From Caulobacteraceae bacterium (GTDB taxonomy: Bacteria > Pseudomonadota > Alphaproteobacteria > Caulobacterales > Caulobacteraceae): a stretch of DNA of 42,471 nucleotides. Both the position numbers and the translations under genes were made by a program. The DNA lies in contig JARLIQ010000146.1 of NCBI GenBank assembly GCA_031291645.1, positions 1-42,471 of the forward strand, given 5' to 3'. The notes under the pieces were generated by a model, which worked only from the letters and a program-made list of their open reading frames with translations, was not told where the DNA came from and made no database searches. This document shows positions 26,692-36,590 of this stretch, in pieces; position 1 is the stretch's first letter, and each line of letters begins with the position of its first letter.

Positions 26692-27183
26692 TCAGTCCTC
26701 CACCGTCTCGTCCACGCTCTCGGTCTGGCGGGCGCGGAAGGCGGCGAGGCGGGCGGCGAGGGCGTCGTCGGACAGGGCGAGGATGGCGGCGGCCAGCAGG
26801 CCGGCGTTCTTGGCCCCGGCCTCGCCGATGGCCAGGGTGCCGACGGGAATCCCGCCCGGCATCTGGGCGATCGACAGCAGCGAGTCCATGCCCTTCAGCG
26901 CCTTGCTCTCGATCGGCACGCCCAGCACCGGAAGCTCGGTCATCGACGCGGTCATGCCGGGCAGGTGGGCGGCTCCGCCGGCGGCGGCGATGATCACCTT
27001 GAAGCCGGCCGCCTTGGCGCCCTTGGCGAAGGCGTACATCCGCTCGGGCGTACGGTGGGCCGAGACCACCTTGGCCTCGTAGCCGACCTCCAAAAGCTCC
27101 AGCATGTTCGCCGCCGCCTTCATCGTGGGCCAGTCGGACCGGCTGCCCATGATGATCGCGACCGGCGCTCGTGCGGCGGCCAT
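26692..27183 (-). CDS. purE: N5-carboxyaminoimidazole ribonucleotide mutase
   Basis: A 163-residue class I PurE, which converts N5-CAIR to [16 protein letters not shown] and [12 protein letters not shown] carry the substrate site with its catalytic His, and [11 protein letters not shown] and PVLGVPI follow as expected. It is the first gene of purE-purK. I chose ATG 27183 because GGAGGGG stands five bases before it and the family starts about six residues before the first beta-strand; the frame runs on to 27240 without sense. Divergent from the diguanylate cyclase gene. Confidence 0.96.
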   Translation of the reverse strand: MAAARAPVAIIMGSRSDWPTMKAAANMLELLEVGYEAKVVSAHRTPERMYAFAKGAKAAGFKVIIAAAGGAAHLPGMTASMTELPVLGVPIESKALKGMDSLLSIAQMPGGIPVGTLAIGEAGAKNAGLLAAAILALSDDALAARLAAFRARQTESVDETVED

Positions 27184-27317
27184 GCGCGCCCCTCCGGTCC
27201 GGAAAGCGGCGGAGTATAGGGTCGCGCTTTGCGCCCGCAACCGATCAGGTTACGATTCCAGGGCCGGGGCGGTTGATTCTGCATGGGGCCGGGTCTCGCG
27301 CCGATGAACGGGCTGGG

Positions 27318-28031
27318 ATGAAGCTACTCGGCGTGAACGTCGATCCGCTGGCGGGCATGCGTCGCCGCGCTTCCGGCCAGGCCGCCGCCCGATCGGCCGC
27401 GCCGCAAAGCCCGCCGCCCGCCGACAGCGTCGCCATCCTCGGCCTCGGCGAGTCCGATCTGACGCCCCAGGTGCAATCGGCCCTGACCACCCTGCTCGAC
27501 GAGATCGACGAGCTGCGCAAGGAGGTCGGCCGGCTGAAGTCGCGGCTGGTCGAGGCCGAGGGCCTGGCCGACAAGGACGCCCTGACGCCGCTGCTGAACC
27601 GCCGCGCCTTCGTGCGCGAGCTCGGCCGGGTGATCGCCTTCATTCAACGCTACGGCGGGCCGGCCAGCCTGATCTATTTCGACCTGGACGGGTTCAAGGC
27701 GGTGAACGACCGCTTCGGCCACGCGGCCGGCGACATGGCCCTGTCGACGGTCGCCCAGCGGCTGGCGGGGAACGTGCGCGAATCCGACCTCGTCGGCCGG
27801 CTGGGCGGCGACGAATTCGCGGTGATCCTGGTCCATGCCGACCTCGCGACCGCCACGGCCAAGGCGGCGGCCCTGGCCTGGGCGGTCGAGTCCGAGCCGG
27901 CGCAGTGCGGCGAATGGCTGGCTCCGCTGAAGATCAGCTACGGGGTGCGCAAGATCATCCCCGGGATCTCGCCCGAACAGGCGCTGGCCGCGGCCGACGC
28001 GGCCATGTACGCGCGCAAGCGGGCCGGCTGA
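27318..28031 (+). CDS. diguanylate cyclase, DgcB-like
   Basis: A 237-residue soluble protein: a variable Ala/Pro-rich lead, a coiled coil (about 50-85, LLDEIDELRKEVGRLKSRLVEAE) and a GGDEF domain with GGDEF at 163-167. The inhibitory I-site RESD is at 154-157, exactly five residues upstream, so product inhibition by c-di-GMP is expected. YFDLDGFKAVNDRFGHAAGD is the standard catalytic lead. The size and coiled-coil-GGDEF layout resemble Caulobacter DgcB, which sets c-di-GMP for motility and stalk/holdfast development; orthology is not proven. The upstream gap carries two GATTC sites (27254-27258, 27275-27279). Confidence 0.9.
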   Translation: MKLLGVNVDPLAGMRRRASGQAAARSAAPQSPPPADSVAILGLGESDLTPQVQSALTTLLDEIDELRKEVGRLKSRLVEAEGLADKDALTPLLNRRAFVRELGRVIAFIQRYGGPASLIYFDLDGFKAVNDRFGHAAGDMALSTVAQRLAGNVRESDLVGRLGGDEFAVILVHADLATATAKAAALAWAVESEPAQCGEWLAPLKISYGVRKIIPGISPEQALAAADAAMYARKRAG

Positions 28032-28080
28032 GCGGCCTTCGCGCCCAGCCGCCTTCACCCGCCGTCTTCACCAGCAGACT

Positions 28081-28302
28081 TCAGGCGATGATGTCCGGCG
28101 TCAGCCGGTCTTCCAGGGCGACGATCTGGTCGCGCAGCGCCAGCTTGCGGCGCTTCAGGCGCGCGATCAGCAGCTGGTCCGGACTGGGCTGGTGCTCCAG
28201 CGCGGCGACCGCGGCGTCCAGGTCCTGGTGCTCCTGGCGCAGGTCGGCGAGGCGGACGAGGATGGCATCGTCGTTTGCGGCGGCGGCGAGATCATCGTTC
28301 AT
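28081..28302 (-). CDS. DUF465 (YdcH-like) small coiled-coil protein
   Basis: 73 residues, mostly a helical hairpin: ILVRLADLRQEHQDLDAAVAALE, a turn with Pro, then DQLLIARLKRRKLALRDQIVALE. The LKRRKLxLxDxI pattern marks the DUF465/YdcH family, whose function is unknown. It is convergent with the cyclase gene and is a paralog of the protein encoded at 29585-29758. Confidence 0.85.
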   Translation of the reverse strand: MNDDLAAAANDDAILVRLADLRQEHQDLDAAVAALEHQPSPDQLLIARLKRRKLALRDQIVALEDRLTPDIIA

Positions 28303-28359
28303 GGTTCTTCGGAGCGTCCCCCGGGGCCCGGCCCGGCAGGCCGCGAATCTAGCAAAGGA

Positions 28360-28842
28360 TCACCCGCGCGGGAATGCGCGCGCCAGGGTTTCCAGCGCCT
28401 GCTGCGGCGCTGCGTGGCCCCAGGCGGCGCTGGCCGCGCGCAATGCGCCGGCGGGGCCGTCCGGAACGGCGGCGCCCGCGCCGGAGACGGCCTCCAGCGT
28501 GTCCAGCAGCGCCCGCTCGGCCGCCAGCTCATCGGCCTGGACCCGCGCCCGCAGCGCCTGCCGCGCCGCCTCGCCGATCGCCGGCGCGGCCTTAAGTCCG
28601 CGCCGCGCCGTGCGCAGCGGGCCGATCACGTCACGCTCCCAGGTCCTGGCCAGGGCGGCGGCCTCGGCCAGCCCGGCGGCGTCCGGCCAGCGTCCGCCCG
28701 CCGCCGCCCAGCCGGCCCAGAGCAAGAGGCACACCGACTGGCCGTGCTCGTCCTGCAGCGACAGGCAGGCCGCCTGCACGCCGGGCGCGTCGTAGGCCCG
28801 CCGCGCCCAGTCCCAGAGGCTCAAGCTTTGCCAGAGGCTCAA
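28360..28842 (-). CDS. TIGR02444 family protein
   Basis: About 160 residues: LSLWDWARRAYDAPGVQAACLSLQDEHGQSVCLLLWAGW is the TIGR02444/DUF2390 signature, followed by a helical stretch with RTWERDVIGPLRTARRGLK and a divergent C-terminus. Function unknown. The TTG start at 28842 overlaps the ubiX stop (TTGA), so it is translationally coupled. An 18-bp in-frame duplication makes the start appear twice (MSLWQSLSLWDW), and the second TTG at 28824 would give the usual family start. Confidence 0.75.
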   Translation of the reverse strand: MSLWQSLSLWDWARRAYDAPGVQAACLSLQDEHGQSVCLLLWAGWAAAGGRWPDAAGLAEAAALARTWERDVIGPLRTARRGLKAAPAIGEAARQALRARVQADELAAERALLDTLEAVSGAGAAVPDGPAGALRAASAAWGHAAPQQALETLARAFPRG

Positions 28843-29456
28843 GCCTCCGGGTCCTCGATCGGCCCGACGTCCTGGCCCCACCGGCGCACCAGTCCCCAGG
28901 ACAGGCCGAACAGGTCCAGCGCCCGCCCGACCGACTGGTCGACCATGGCCTCGACGCTGGTCGGCTGGGCGTAGAAGGCCGGCAGCGGCGGGGCGATGAT
29001 CGCCCCCATCTCGGCCAGCCGGACCATGGTGCGCAGGTGGCCCAGGTGGAACGGGGTCTCGCGCACCATCAGGACCAGGGGCCGGCGCTCCTTCAGGGTG
29101 ACGTCGGCGGCGCGGGTCAGCAGGCTCGAGGTCACGCCGGTGGCGATCTCGGACATGGTCCTGACCGAGCAGGGCGCGACCACCATGCCCAGGGTCGGAT
29201 AGGAGCCCGAGGCGATCGACGCGCCCACGTCGGCCAGGCGGTGGACCACGCTCGCCCGCGCGCCGAGGTCGGCCAGGGTCAGGCCGGTCTCCTGCTTGAG
29301 GGTCAGGGCGGCGGCGCGGCTGGCCACCAGGTGGCTCTCGACACCCAGTTCCGCGCACGCCTCGAGCAACCTCAGCCCGTAGACGGCCCCCGACGCCCCC
29401 GATACGCCCACGATCAGCCTCTGCGGCGCTGCGCCCGGCAAGCTCGTCTCTCCCAT
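28839..29456 (-). CDS. ubiX: flavin prenyltransferase UbiX
   Basis: A 205-residue enzyme that joins a dimethylallyl group to FMN to make prenylated FMN, the cofactor of UbiD decarboxylases in ubiquinone synthesis. LIVGVSGASGAVYGLRLLEA (FMN site), VVAPCSVRTMSEIATG, RRPLVLMVRETPFHLGHLRTM and the C-terminal PPLPAFYAQPTSVEAMVDQSVGR are highly characteristic. UbiD is not in the window. The gene is upstream of, and coupled with, the TIGR02444 gene. Confidence 0.95.
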   Translation of the reverse strand: MGETSLPGAAPQRLIVGVSGASGAVYGLRLLEACAELGVESHLVASRAAALTLKQETGLTLADLGARASVVHRLADVGASIASGSYPTLGMVVAPCSVRTMSEIATGVTSSLLTRAADVTLKERRPLVLMVRETPFHLGHLRTMVRLAEMGAIIAPPLPAFYAQPTSVEAMVDQSVGRALDLFGLSWGLVRRWGQDVGPIEDPEA

Positions 29457-29584
29457 AAAATCGTCGGCATGCGCCGCAAAATCCGGCGCCGCCGCCAGTC
29501 CCGCTCGATCGCAAGCGAATGTGATCTGACGGCTCTGGAGGCCGGGTGTTTACTTGAACCGCCAACAGCATGGAGGCGCAACCC

Positions 29585-29758
29585 ATGGCGATCGAAGCCC
29601 GCATTCGTGAACTGGATTCCCGGCATGAAACCCTCGAGCGCGCCATTCAGGACGAGGCGAACCGACCGGCGGCCGACGAGTTGCGACTTCGAGAGCTCAA
29701 GCGACGCAAACTCAAGCTCAAGGAAGAGCTGGAGATGTTGAAGGGACGCGTCCACTAG
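29585..29758 (+). CDS. DUF465 (YdcH-like) small coiled-coil protein, second copy
   Basis: 57 residues: [21 protein letters not shown], then [27 protein letters not shown], a helical hairpin with the family's LKRRKLxLKxE pattern. It matches the protein at 28081-28302 in layout but differs in most positions. ATG 29585 has GGAGG eight bases upstream. A strong terminator follows, so the gene is monocistronic. Confidence 0.83.
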   Translation: MAIEARIRELDSRHETLERAIQDEANRPAADELRLRELKRRKLKLKEELEMLKGRVH

Positions 29759-29769
29759 GTTCAAGCGCG

Positions 29770-29799
29770 GGCCGCCGGCGTCCCCGGCGGCCACCTTTT
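29770..29799 (+). terminator. Rho-independent terminator
   Basis: GGCCGCCGG and CCGGCGGCC form a perfect 9-bp stem with a 5-base loop, followed by ACCTTTT. It closes the DUF465 transcript. Confidence 0.85.
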
Positions 29800-29920
29800 C
29801 CGATGACAAACCGCTTGGCCGCGACCGGGCGGACGCCGGCCGCGCAGCCTGCGGCCTTGATCGAACGCGAACCAAGGCTTGTCCGCCGACCGCCGGTACG
29901 CCAGATCGGACTTGAACCCG

Positions 29921-29952
29921 ACGTGCGATTGCGACACACGGACGCACGTGTC
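29921..29952. promoter_or_regulatory. operator-like inverted repeats before the CoA-transferase genes
   Basis: ACGTGCG (29921-29927) and CGCACGT (29943-29949) form one inverted repeat, and GACAC (29933-29937) and GTGTC (29948-29952) another. They end 15 bases before the start codon. A repressor site or a structured leader are both possible. Confidence 0.35.
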
Positions 29953-29967
29953 TCCGCCGAGGGTCCG

Positions 29968-30699
29968 ATGACTGGAAAAACGCTTAGCGACGCGACGTCA
30001 GCCCTGGCCGGGCTGCTGTTCGACGGCATGACGATCATGGCCGGCGGCTTCGGCCTCTGCGGCATCCCCGAAAACCTGATCGCCGCGATCAAGCAAGCGG
30101 GCGTGAAGGAGCTGACTGTCGTCTCCAACAATTGCGGGATCGACGACTTCGGCCTGGGCGTCCTTCTGGCCGGCGGCCAGATCAAGAAGATGATCTCGTC
30201 CTACGTCGGCGAGAACAAGCTGTTCGAGCAGCTCTATCTGTCCGGCGACCTGGAGCTGGAGTTCAATCCGCAGGGCACCCTGGCCGAGCGCATCCGCGCC
30301 GGCGGCGCGGGCATCCCTGCCTTCTTCACCAAGACCGGCGTCGGCACCCTGGTGGCCGAGGGCAAGGAGGTCCGCGAGTTCGACGGCGAGCTCTATGTGA
30401 TGGAGCGGGGCCTGGTGGCCGACCTGTCGATCATCAAGGCCTGGAAGGGCGACGCCGAGGGCAACCTCGTCTATCGGAAGACCGCCCGGAACTTCAATCC
30501 GATGATGGCCACGGCCGGCAAGGTGACGGTCGCCGAGGTCGAGGAGCTGGTCGAGATCGGCCAGCTGGATCCGGACCATATCCACACCCCCGGCATCTTC
30601 GTCGACCGCCTGGTCAAGGGCGCCCATTTCGAAAAGCGCATCGAGCGGGTCACCACCCGGCCCCGGCCCGAGAGCGCGTTCACCGGCGAGGAAGTCTGA
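29968..30699 (+). CDS. scoA: 3-oxoacid CoA-transferase subunit A
   Basis: A 243-residue alpha subunit of a succinyl-CoA:3-ketoacid (or acetoacetate) CoA-transferase. It contains [21 protein letters not shown] (the CoA-transferase 1 signature) and [26 protein letters not shown]. It forms the heteromer with the product of the next gene, whose start is one base after its stop. The enzyme activates acetoacetate for ketone-body or polyhydroxybutyrate use. ATG 29968 was chosen because the family starts here and GAGGG precedes it. Confidence 0.93.
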   Translation: MTGKTLSDATSALAGLLFDGMTIMAGGFGLCGIPENLIAAIKQAGVKELTVVSNNCGIDDFGLGVLLAGGQIKKMISSYVGENKLFEQLYLSGDLELEFNPQGTLAERIRAGGAGIPAFFTKTGVGTLVAEGKEVREFDGELYVMERGLVADLSIIKAWKGDAEGNLVYRKTARNFNPMMATAGKVTVAEVEELVEIGQLDPDHIHTPGIFVDRLVKGAHFEKRIERVTTRPRPESAFTGEEV

Positions 30700-30700
30700 G

Positions 30701-31351
30701 ATGGCCTGGACCCGCGACGACATGGCCGCCCGCGCGGCCAAGGAGCTGGAGGACGGCTTCTACGTCAACCTCGGCATCGGCATCCCGACCCTGGTGGCCA
30801 ACTACATCCCCGCCGGCATGCATGTGACGCTGCAGAGCGAGAACGGCATGCTGGGCATGGGCCCCTTCCCCTATGAGGGCGAGGCGGACGCCGACCTGAT
30901 CAACGCCGGCAAGCAGACCATCACCGAACTGCCGCAGTCGAGCTACTTCAGCTCGGCCGACAGCTTCGCCATGATCCGCGGAGGACACATCGACCTGTCC
31001 ATCCTGGGCGGCATGCAGGTCTCGCAGACCGGCGACCTGGCCAATTGGATGGTGCCCGGCAAGATGATCAAGGGCATGGGCGGGGCGATGGACTTGGTCG
31101 CCGGGGTCAAGCGCGTCGTGGTGGCGATGGATCACTGCGAGAAGTCCGGCGCGCCCAAGCTGCTCAAGGCCTGCAACCTGCCGCTGACCGGCGCCGGCGT
31201 GGTGGACCTGCTGATCACCGACCTCGGGGTGTTCGAGATCGACCGCAAGGGCGGCGGGGTGGTGCTGACCGAGGTCGCCACGGGCGTCACCGTCGAGGAG
31301 ATCAAGGCCAAGACCGAGGCCGAATTCAAGGTCGCTGCTGGCGTCCGCTGA
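30701..31351 (+). CDS. scoB: 3-oxoacid CoA-transferase subunit B
   Basis: A 216-residue beta subunit. It carries the catalytic Glu47 in [11 protein letters not shown], which forms the glutamyl-CoA thioester, and the signature [37 protein letters not shown] is also standard. The gene directly follows scoA, so both subunits are made together. It is the end of the operon; the next gene (hybrid kinase) starts 186 bases away. Confidence 0.95.
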   Translation: MAWTRDDMAARAAKELEDGFYVNLGIGIPTLVANYIPAGMHVTLQSENGMLGMGPFPYEGEADADLINAGKQTITELPQSSYFSSADSFAMIRGGHIDLSILGGMQVSQTGDLANWMVPGKMIKGMGGAMDLVAGVKRVVVAMDHCEKSGAPKLLKACNLPLTGAGVVDLLITDLGVFEIDRKGGGVVLTEVATGVTVEEIKAKTEAEFKVAAGVR

Positions 31352-31537
31352 GCGGCCGCGCAGCCCTTGTCCTGCCCAGGATTGAGGCTTGCGGCGCCTG
31401 CTCGCGCGGCAGGAGCCGTCCGCCGGTTCGCCGGCCGCGGGCAATCTCAACACCGATAAGGTAAGGTTAACTTCCGGGCCTGATTGAGGGTGTCGCGTGC
31501 GCGGACGGGGCCTGCGCGGCTGGACCTCAGGGACGGG

Positions 31538-33223
<1,686 letters not shown>

Positions 33224-33226
33224 TCC

Positions 33227-33250
33227 GAAGGCGCCGACGGCGCGCCTTTC
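33227..33250 (+). terminator. terminator-like hairpin after the hybrid kinase
   Basis: AAGGCGC and GCGCCTT pair (7 bp), followed by TC. Three imperfect CTTCAAG-type repeats come next (33247-33270). A moderate terminator. Confidence 0.5.
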
Positions 33251-33398
33251 AAGCCCTTCAAGCGCCTTCAGGATTCCTGCCCCGGACGGCGGTTGCGCTC
33301 GGCCCGGGCGAGGCCGATCTATGGGGGATGGCGGACTTGTTAACGGAAAAAATTCGGCGCCGTGGCTCTGGGCCGTTGACGGTCCATAAACCCTATGG

Positions 33399-33444
33399 CC
33401 CCATATCTTCGGGCTGTGGGGTGCTTCGCCCACAAGATGTAGGG
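33399..33444. promoter_or_regulatory. paired NrdR-box-like sites upstream of nrdA
   Basis: Box 1 (33399-33412, reverse strand CCGAAGATATGGGG) and box 2 (33431-33444, CACAAGATGTAGGG) share the AAGATrTrGG core and start 32 bases apart, about three helical turns. A TTGACG at 33376 could be the -35 element, but its spacing to a -10 near 33401 is long. NrdR represses ribonucleotide reductase genes through such paired boxes (known). Assignment is by pattern only. Confidence 0.6.
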
Positions 33445-33496
33445 GTTGGGCAGTAATTCCGCTGTCCGCAGGTTATTTGGGCGCAGGTAGTTGGAC

Positions 33497-35374
33497 ATGA
33501 TGCGGAGTGAGGCGACTCAGTCGGTAGGCGCACCCAAACAAGCGCAGTTCGCGGCCACCAGGCCGGGCGAACGGCCCAAGCTGCAACTCGTCCGCAAGGT
33601 CGAGGTCGACCGCAGCCGCGACGCGCTCCTGACCGACTTCGGCAAGACCACCCTGGAGGACCGGTATCTGCTGCCGGGCGAATCCTACCAGGACATGTTC
33701 GCGCGGGTGGCGACGGCCTACGCCGACGACGCCGATCACGCGCAGCGGATCTACGACTACATTTCCAGGCTCTGGTTCATGCCGGCGACGCCGGTGCTGT
33801 CGAACGGCGGCGCGGATCGGGGGCTGCCGATCTCCTGCTTCCTCAACTCGGTCTCCGACAGCCTGGAAGGCATCGTCGGCACCTGGAACGAGAACGTCTG
33901 GCTGGCGGCCAACGGCGGCGGCATCGGCACCTATTGGGGCGGGGTCCGCTCCATCGGGGAAAAGGTCAAGGGCCAGGGCCAGACCAGCGGCATCATCCCC
34001 TTCATCCGGGTGATGGACAGCCTGACGCTGGCGATCAGCCAGGGCTCGCTGCGTCGCGGTTCGGCGGCGGTCTACCTCGACATCCACCACCCGGAGATCG
34101 AGGAGTTCCTCGAGATCCGCAAACCCTCCGGCGACTTCAACCGCAAATCGCTGAACCTGCACCATGGCCTGTCGGTCACCGACGAGTTCATGGAGGCGGT
34201 GCGCGACGGCACGCCCTTCGGCCTGCGCAGCCCCAAGACCCACGAGGTGGTCAAGACGGTCGACGCACGCGCCCTGTGGCAGAAGATCCTCGACGTGCGC
34301 CTGCAGACCGGCGAGCCCTACCTGATCTTCGAGGGCACGGTGAACCGGCTGATGCCGCAGCACCAGCGCGAGCTGGGCCTGAGGGTGCGCCAGTCGAACC
34401 TCTGCTCCGAGATCATGCTGCACACCGGCCCGGACCACCTGGGCGTCGAGCGGACCGCGGTCTGCTGCCTCTCGTCGGTCAACGCCGAGACCTTCCTGGA
34501 GTGGCGCGACCATCCGACCTTCGTCGAGGACGTGCTGCGTTTCCTGGACAACGTGCTGCAGGACTTCATCGACCGCGCGCCGCCGGCGATGGAGGCGGCC
34601 AAGTACGCGGCCATGCGCGAGCGCTCGGTGGGCCTGGGCCTGATGGGCTTCCACTCCTTCCTGCAGGGCCAGAACGTGCCGTTCGAGAGCGCGCTGGCCA
34701 AGTCCTGGAACATGCGGCTGTTCAAGCACCTGCGCCGCGAGGCGGACAAGGCTTCGCGCCGTCTGGCCGAAGAGCGCGGCGCCTGCCCGGACGCCGAGGA
34801 GCGCGGGGTGATGGAACGGTTCAGCCACAAGCTGGCGATCGCGCCCACCGCCTCGATCTCGATCATCTGCGGCGGGACCTCGGCCGGAATCGAGCCGATC
34901 CCGGCCAACATCTACACCCACAAGACCCTGTCGGGTTCGTTCGCGGTGAAGAACCCCTACCTGGAGAAGGTGCTCGACGAGAAGGGCCAGAACACCGAGG
35001 CGACCTGGCGCTCGATCCTGGAGAACGAGGGCTCGGTCCAGCACCTCGACTGCCTGACCGACGACGAGAAGGACGTCTTCAAGACCGCCTTCGAACTCGA
35101 CCAGCGCTGGGTGGTGGAACTCGCCGCCGACCGCACGCCCGAGGTCTGCCAGTCGCAGTCGCTGAACATCTTCCTGCCCGGCGACGTCGACAAGTGGGAC
35201 CTGCACATGCTGCACTACTCGGCGTGGGAACGGGGCGTGAAGTCGCTCTACTACCTGCGGTCCAAGTCGGTGCAGCGGGCGGCCTTCGCCGGGGCGGAAG
35301 CCAGCCCCGAGGTGGTCGAGACCCTGATCCCGCCCGAGCGGACGGACTACGACGAGTGCCTCGCCTGCCAATAG
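33497..35374 (+). CDS. nrdA: class Ia ribonucleoside-diphosphate reductase alpha subunit
   Basis: A 625-residue catalytic subunit that reduces ribonucleotides to deoxyribonucleotides. Active-site residues are Cys114 (LPISCFLNS), Cys303 and Glu305 (NLCSE), Cys324 (VCCLSSVN), the tyrosine pair in SLYYLRSKS and the C-terminal redox pair Cys621-x-x-Cys624. The N-terminus (about 70 residues to LLPGESYQDMF) has no ATP-cone, and the protein is about 130 residues shorter than E. coli NrdA, so it lacks the overall-activity site. The start is one of two consecutive ATGs (33497, 33500); a TTG at 33491 is also in frame. nrdB lies 2 kb downstream on the same strand. Confidence 0.95.
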   Translation: MMRSEATQSVGAPKQAQFAATRPGERPKLQLVRKVEVDRSRDALLTDFGKTTLEDRYLLPGESYQDMFARVATAYADDADHAQRIYDYISRLWFMPATPVLSNGGADRGLPISCFLNSVSDSLEGIVGTWNENVWLAANGGGIGTYWGGVRSIGEKVKGQGQTSGIIPFIRVMDSLTLAISQGSLRRGSAAVYLDIHHPEIEEFLEIRKPSGDFNRKSLNLHHGLSVTDEFMEAVRDGTPFGLRSPKTHEVVKTVDARALWQKILDVRLQTGEPYLIFEGTVNRLMPQHQRELGLRVRQSNLCSEIMLHTGPDHLGVERTAVCCLSSVNAETFLEWRDHPTFVEDVLRFLDNVLQDFIDRAPPAMEAAKYAAMRERSVGLGLMGFHSFLQGQNVPFESALAKSWNMRLFKHLRREADKASRRLAEERGACPDAEERGVMERFSHKLAIAPTASISIICGGTSAGIEPIPANIYTHKTLSGSFAVKNPYLEKVLDEKGQNTEATWRSILENEGSVQHLDCLTDDEKDVFKTAFELDQRWVVELAADRTPEVCQSQSLNIFLPGDVDKWDLHMLHYSAWERGVKSLYYLRSKSVQRAAFAGAEASPEVVETLIPPERTDYDECLACQ

Positions 35375-35505
35375 TTGGGGTCGGCTGCGGCTGATCTGCG
35401 TCAAAGGAATGCTCGCGCTGAAGTGGTAGCTTCAGCGACGTGCTCAGGTGGGATTCCGGGTCTTGGTGACGCGGGAGGAACGCCGGAGCCGACGGGGCGC
35501 TCGAT

Positions 35506-36369
35506 ATGCGGACCTTGCATGGTCTGCTGCTGGCGATCGCAGCCCTCCTGTCCGCGACGCGGGCCGAGGGGCAGACCCTCGTCTACGTCGCCAAGGACGT
35601 CCACGCTCCGCTGTCCGACACCAGCCCGCTGGGCTGGCCCGCCTTCAGCGGTTCGGCCGTGGGGCCATTCGGGCCCTGGGCCGCGCCGCCGCTGGTCGCC
35701 GGCATCGGACCGGCCGTCTGGCGGACCGGCGAGGTCTCGGTCGCCGGCAAGGGCGGCGCGGTGGACACCCTGCGCCTTTCCGTCGGCGGCCTGGGCTGGA
35801 CCTCCGGCGGCGTGGCCAGCGGGCGGCTCGCGGGCCTGCTCATGCCTGGCGCCCAGGCGTTCGACTTCGACTATGTTCGCCGATGGCCGTCGGCCGTGCG
35901 GCTGAAGGCCGGGGCCTACGACATCGACCTGTCGCCCCACGCCGGGTTTGGGGCGAACAACGCCGGCGGATCGGCCGAGGCCGGGGCCATGGTCCGGCTC
36001 GGCGCCCGCCTCAAGGACCAGGTGGCCGCGCGCCTGGACCGGCTGGGCGTGCCCGAGGTCGACGCCGCCGCCTTCGGCGACCGCGGCCACTGGTACCTGT
36101 TCGCCGCCGCCAGCGGCCGCGCCGTCGGGCTGAACATGGTCAGCGACCAGCCGGGCGATTTCCAGCACGCCGGCTGGTCGGCCGAGGGAACCAGCGCCCT
36201 GGTCGGCGACGCCCAGGCGGGCCTGGGATGGCGCAAGGGTGAGGTCCAGGCCTCATTCGGCTACGTCCACCGGGAGATCAAGTCGGTGGCCCAGACGATC
36301 ACTCGCCTGGACGGCGCCAGCTTCAGCGATTCGATGGTCGCCCTGTCGCTGACCTTCCGGCCGCGCTGA
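35506..36369 (+). CDS. predicted outer-membrane/exported protein, weakly LpxR-like
   Basis: A 287-residue protein with a signal peptide (about 1-22) and alternating amphipathic strands rich in Gly, Ala and aromatic residues, as in outer-membrane barrels. The C-terminal third (GHWYLFAAASGRAVGLN, then LVGDAQAGLGWRKGEVQASFGYVHRE) resembles the lipid A-modifying LpxR/DUF2219 family, but I cannot see that family's N-terminal catalytic Asp/Ser region here. Function is therefore open. It ends TFRPR rather than in the usual terminal Phe. It sits between nrdA and nrdB with no obvious link to them. Confidence 0.6.
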   Translation: MRTLHGLLLAIAALLSATRAEGQTLVYVAKDVHAPLSDTSPLGWPAFSGSAVGPFGPWAAPPLVAGIGPAVWRTGEVSVAGKGGAVDTLRLSVGGLGWTSGGVASGRLAGLLMPGAQAFDFDYVRRWPSAVRLKAGAYDIDLSPHAGFGANNAGGSAEAGAMVRLGARLKDQVAARLDRLGVPEVDAAAFGDRGHWYLFAAASGRAVGLNMVSDQPGDFQHAGWSAEGTSALVGDAQAGLGWRKGEVQASFGYVHREIKSVAQTITRLDGASFSDSMVALSLTFRPR

Positions 36370-36372
36370 GCG

Positions 36373-36392
36373 CGAAACGCCCCGGCGTTTCG
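36373..36392. terminator. perfect hairpin after the outer-membrane protein gene
   Basis: CGAAACGCC and GGCGTTTCG pair perfectly around two bases, just after the stop codon. The T-run is inside the stem, as in some GC-rich terminators. Confidence 0.5.
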
Positions 36393-36401
36393 AATCAACG
36401 C

Positions 36402-36575
36402 ATGTTCGCCGTCCGCGGCGCCGTCGAGCGCGGATACGTGGTCACCCTGGTTTCCGACGCCCATTCGACGTTCGACAGCAGGGTCGCGCGCGCCAGGGAC
36501 ATCATCGCGATCCAGAACGACACCCCGAGCGGCAGCTTCGCCACGGTCGTCCCCGCCGCCGACGTCGAATTCTAG
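36402..36575 (+). pseudogene. C-terminal remnant of an isochorismatase-family cysteine hydrolase
   Basis: An open frame of 57 codons reads MFAVRGAVERGYVVTLVSDA, then HSTFDSRVARARDIIAIQND and a short tail. VRGAVERGYxVTLVSDAHSTFD is the stretch that directly follows the catalytic Cys in isochorismatase/nicotinamidase-type hydrolases. The N-terminal two thirds, with the catalytic Asp, Lys and Cys, are absent; upstream bases hold only a hairpin. It is therefore a gene relic unless the short frame has been recruited as a small protein. No ribosome site is visible. Confidence 0.6.
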
Positions 36576-36590
36576 CGCCGCGCCCGGCGC

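Noticed and set aside
33376..33406. TTGACG...CCATAT as the nrdA promoter
   Set aside because: The spacer is about 19-21 bases, too long for a confident call; it is mentioned only as a possible -35.
36386..36402. GCGTT-TCGAATC-AACGC, which looks like a tRNA T-arm
   Set aside because: The loop is out of register with the conserved TTCRA positions, and no acceptor, D or anticodon arm lies upstream; the bases belong to a better hairpin (36373-36392).
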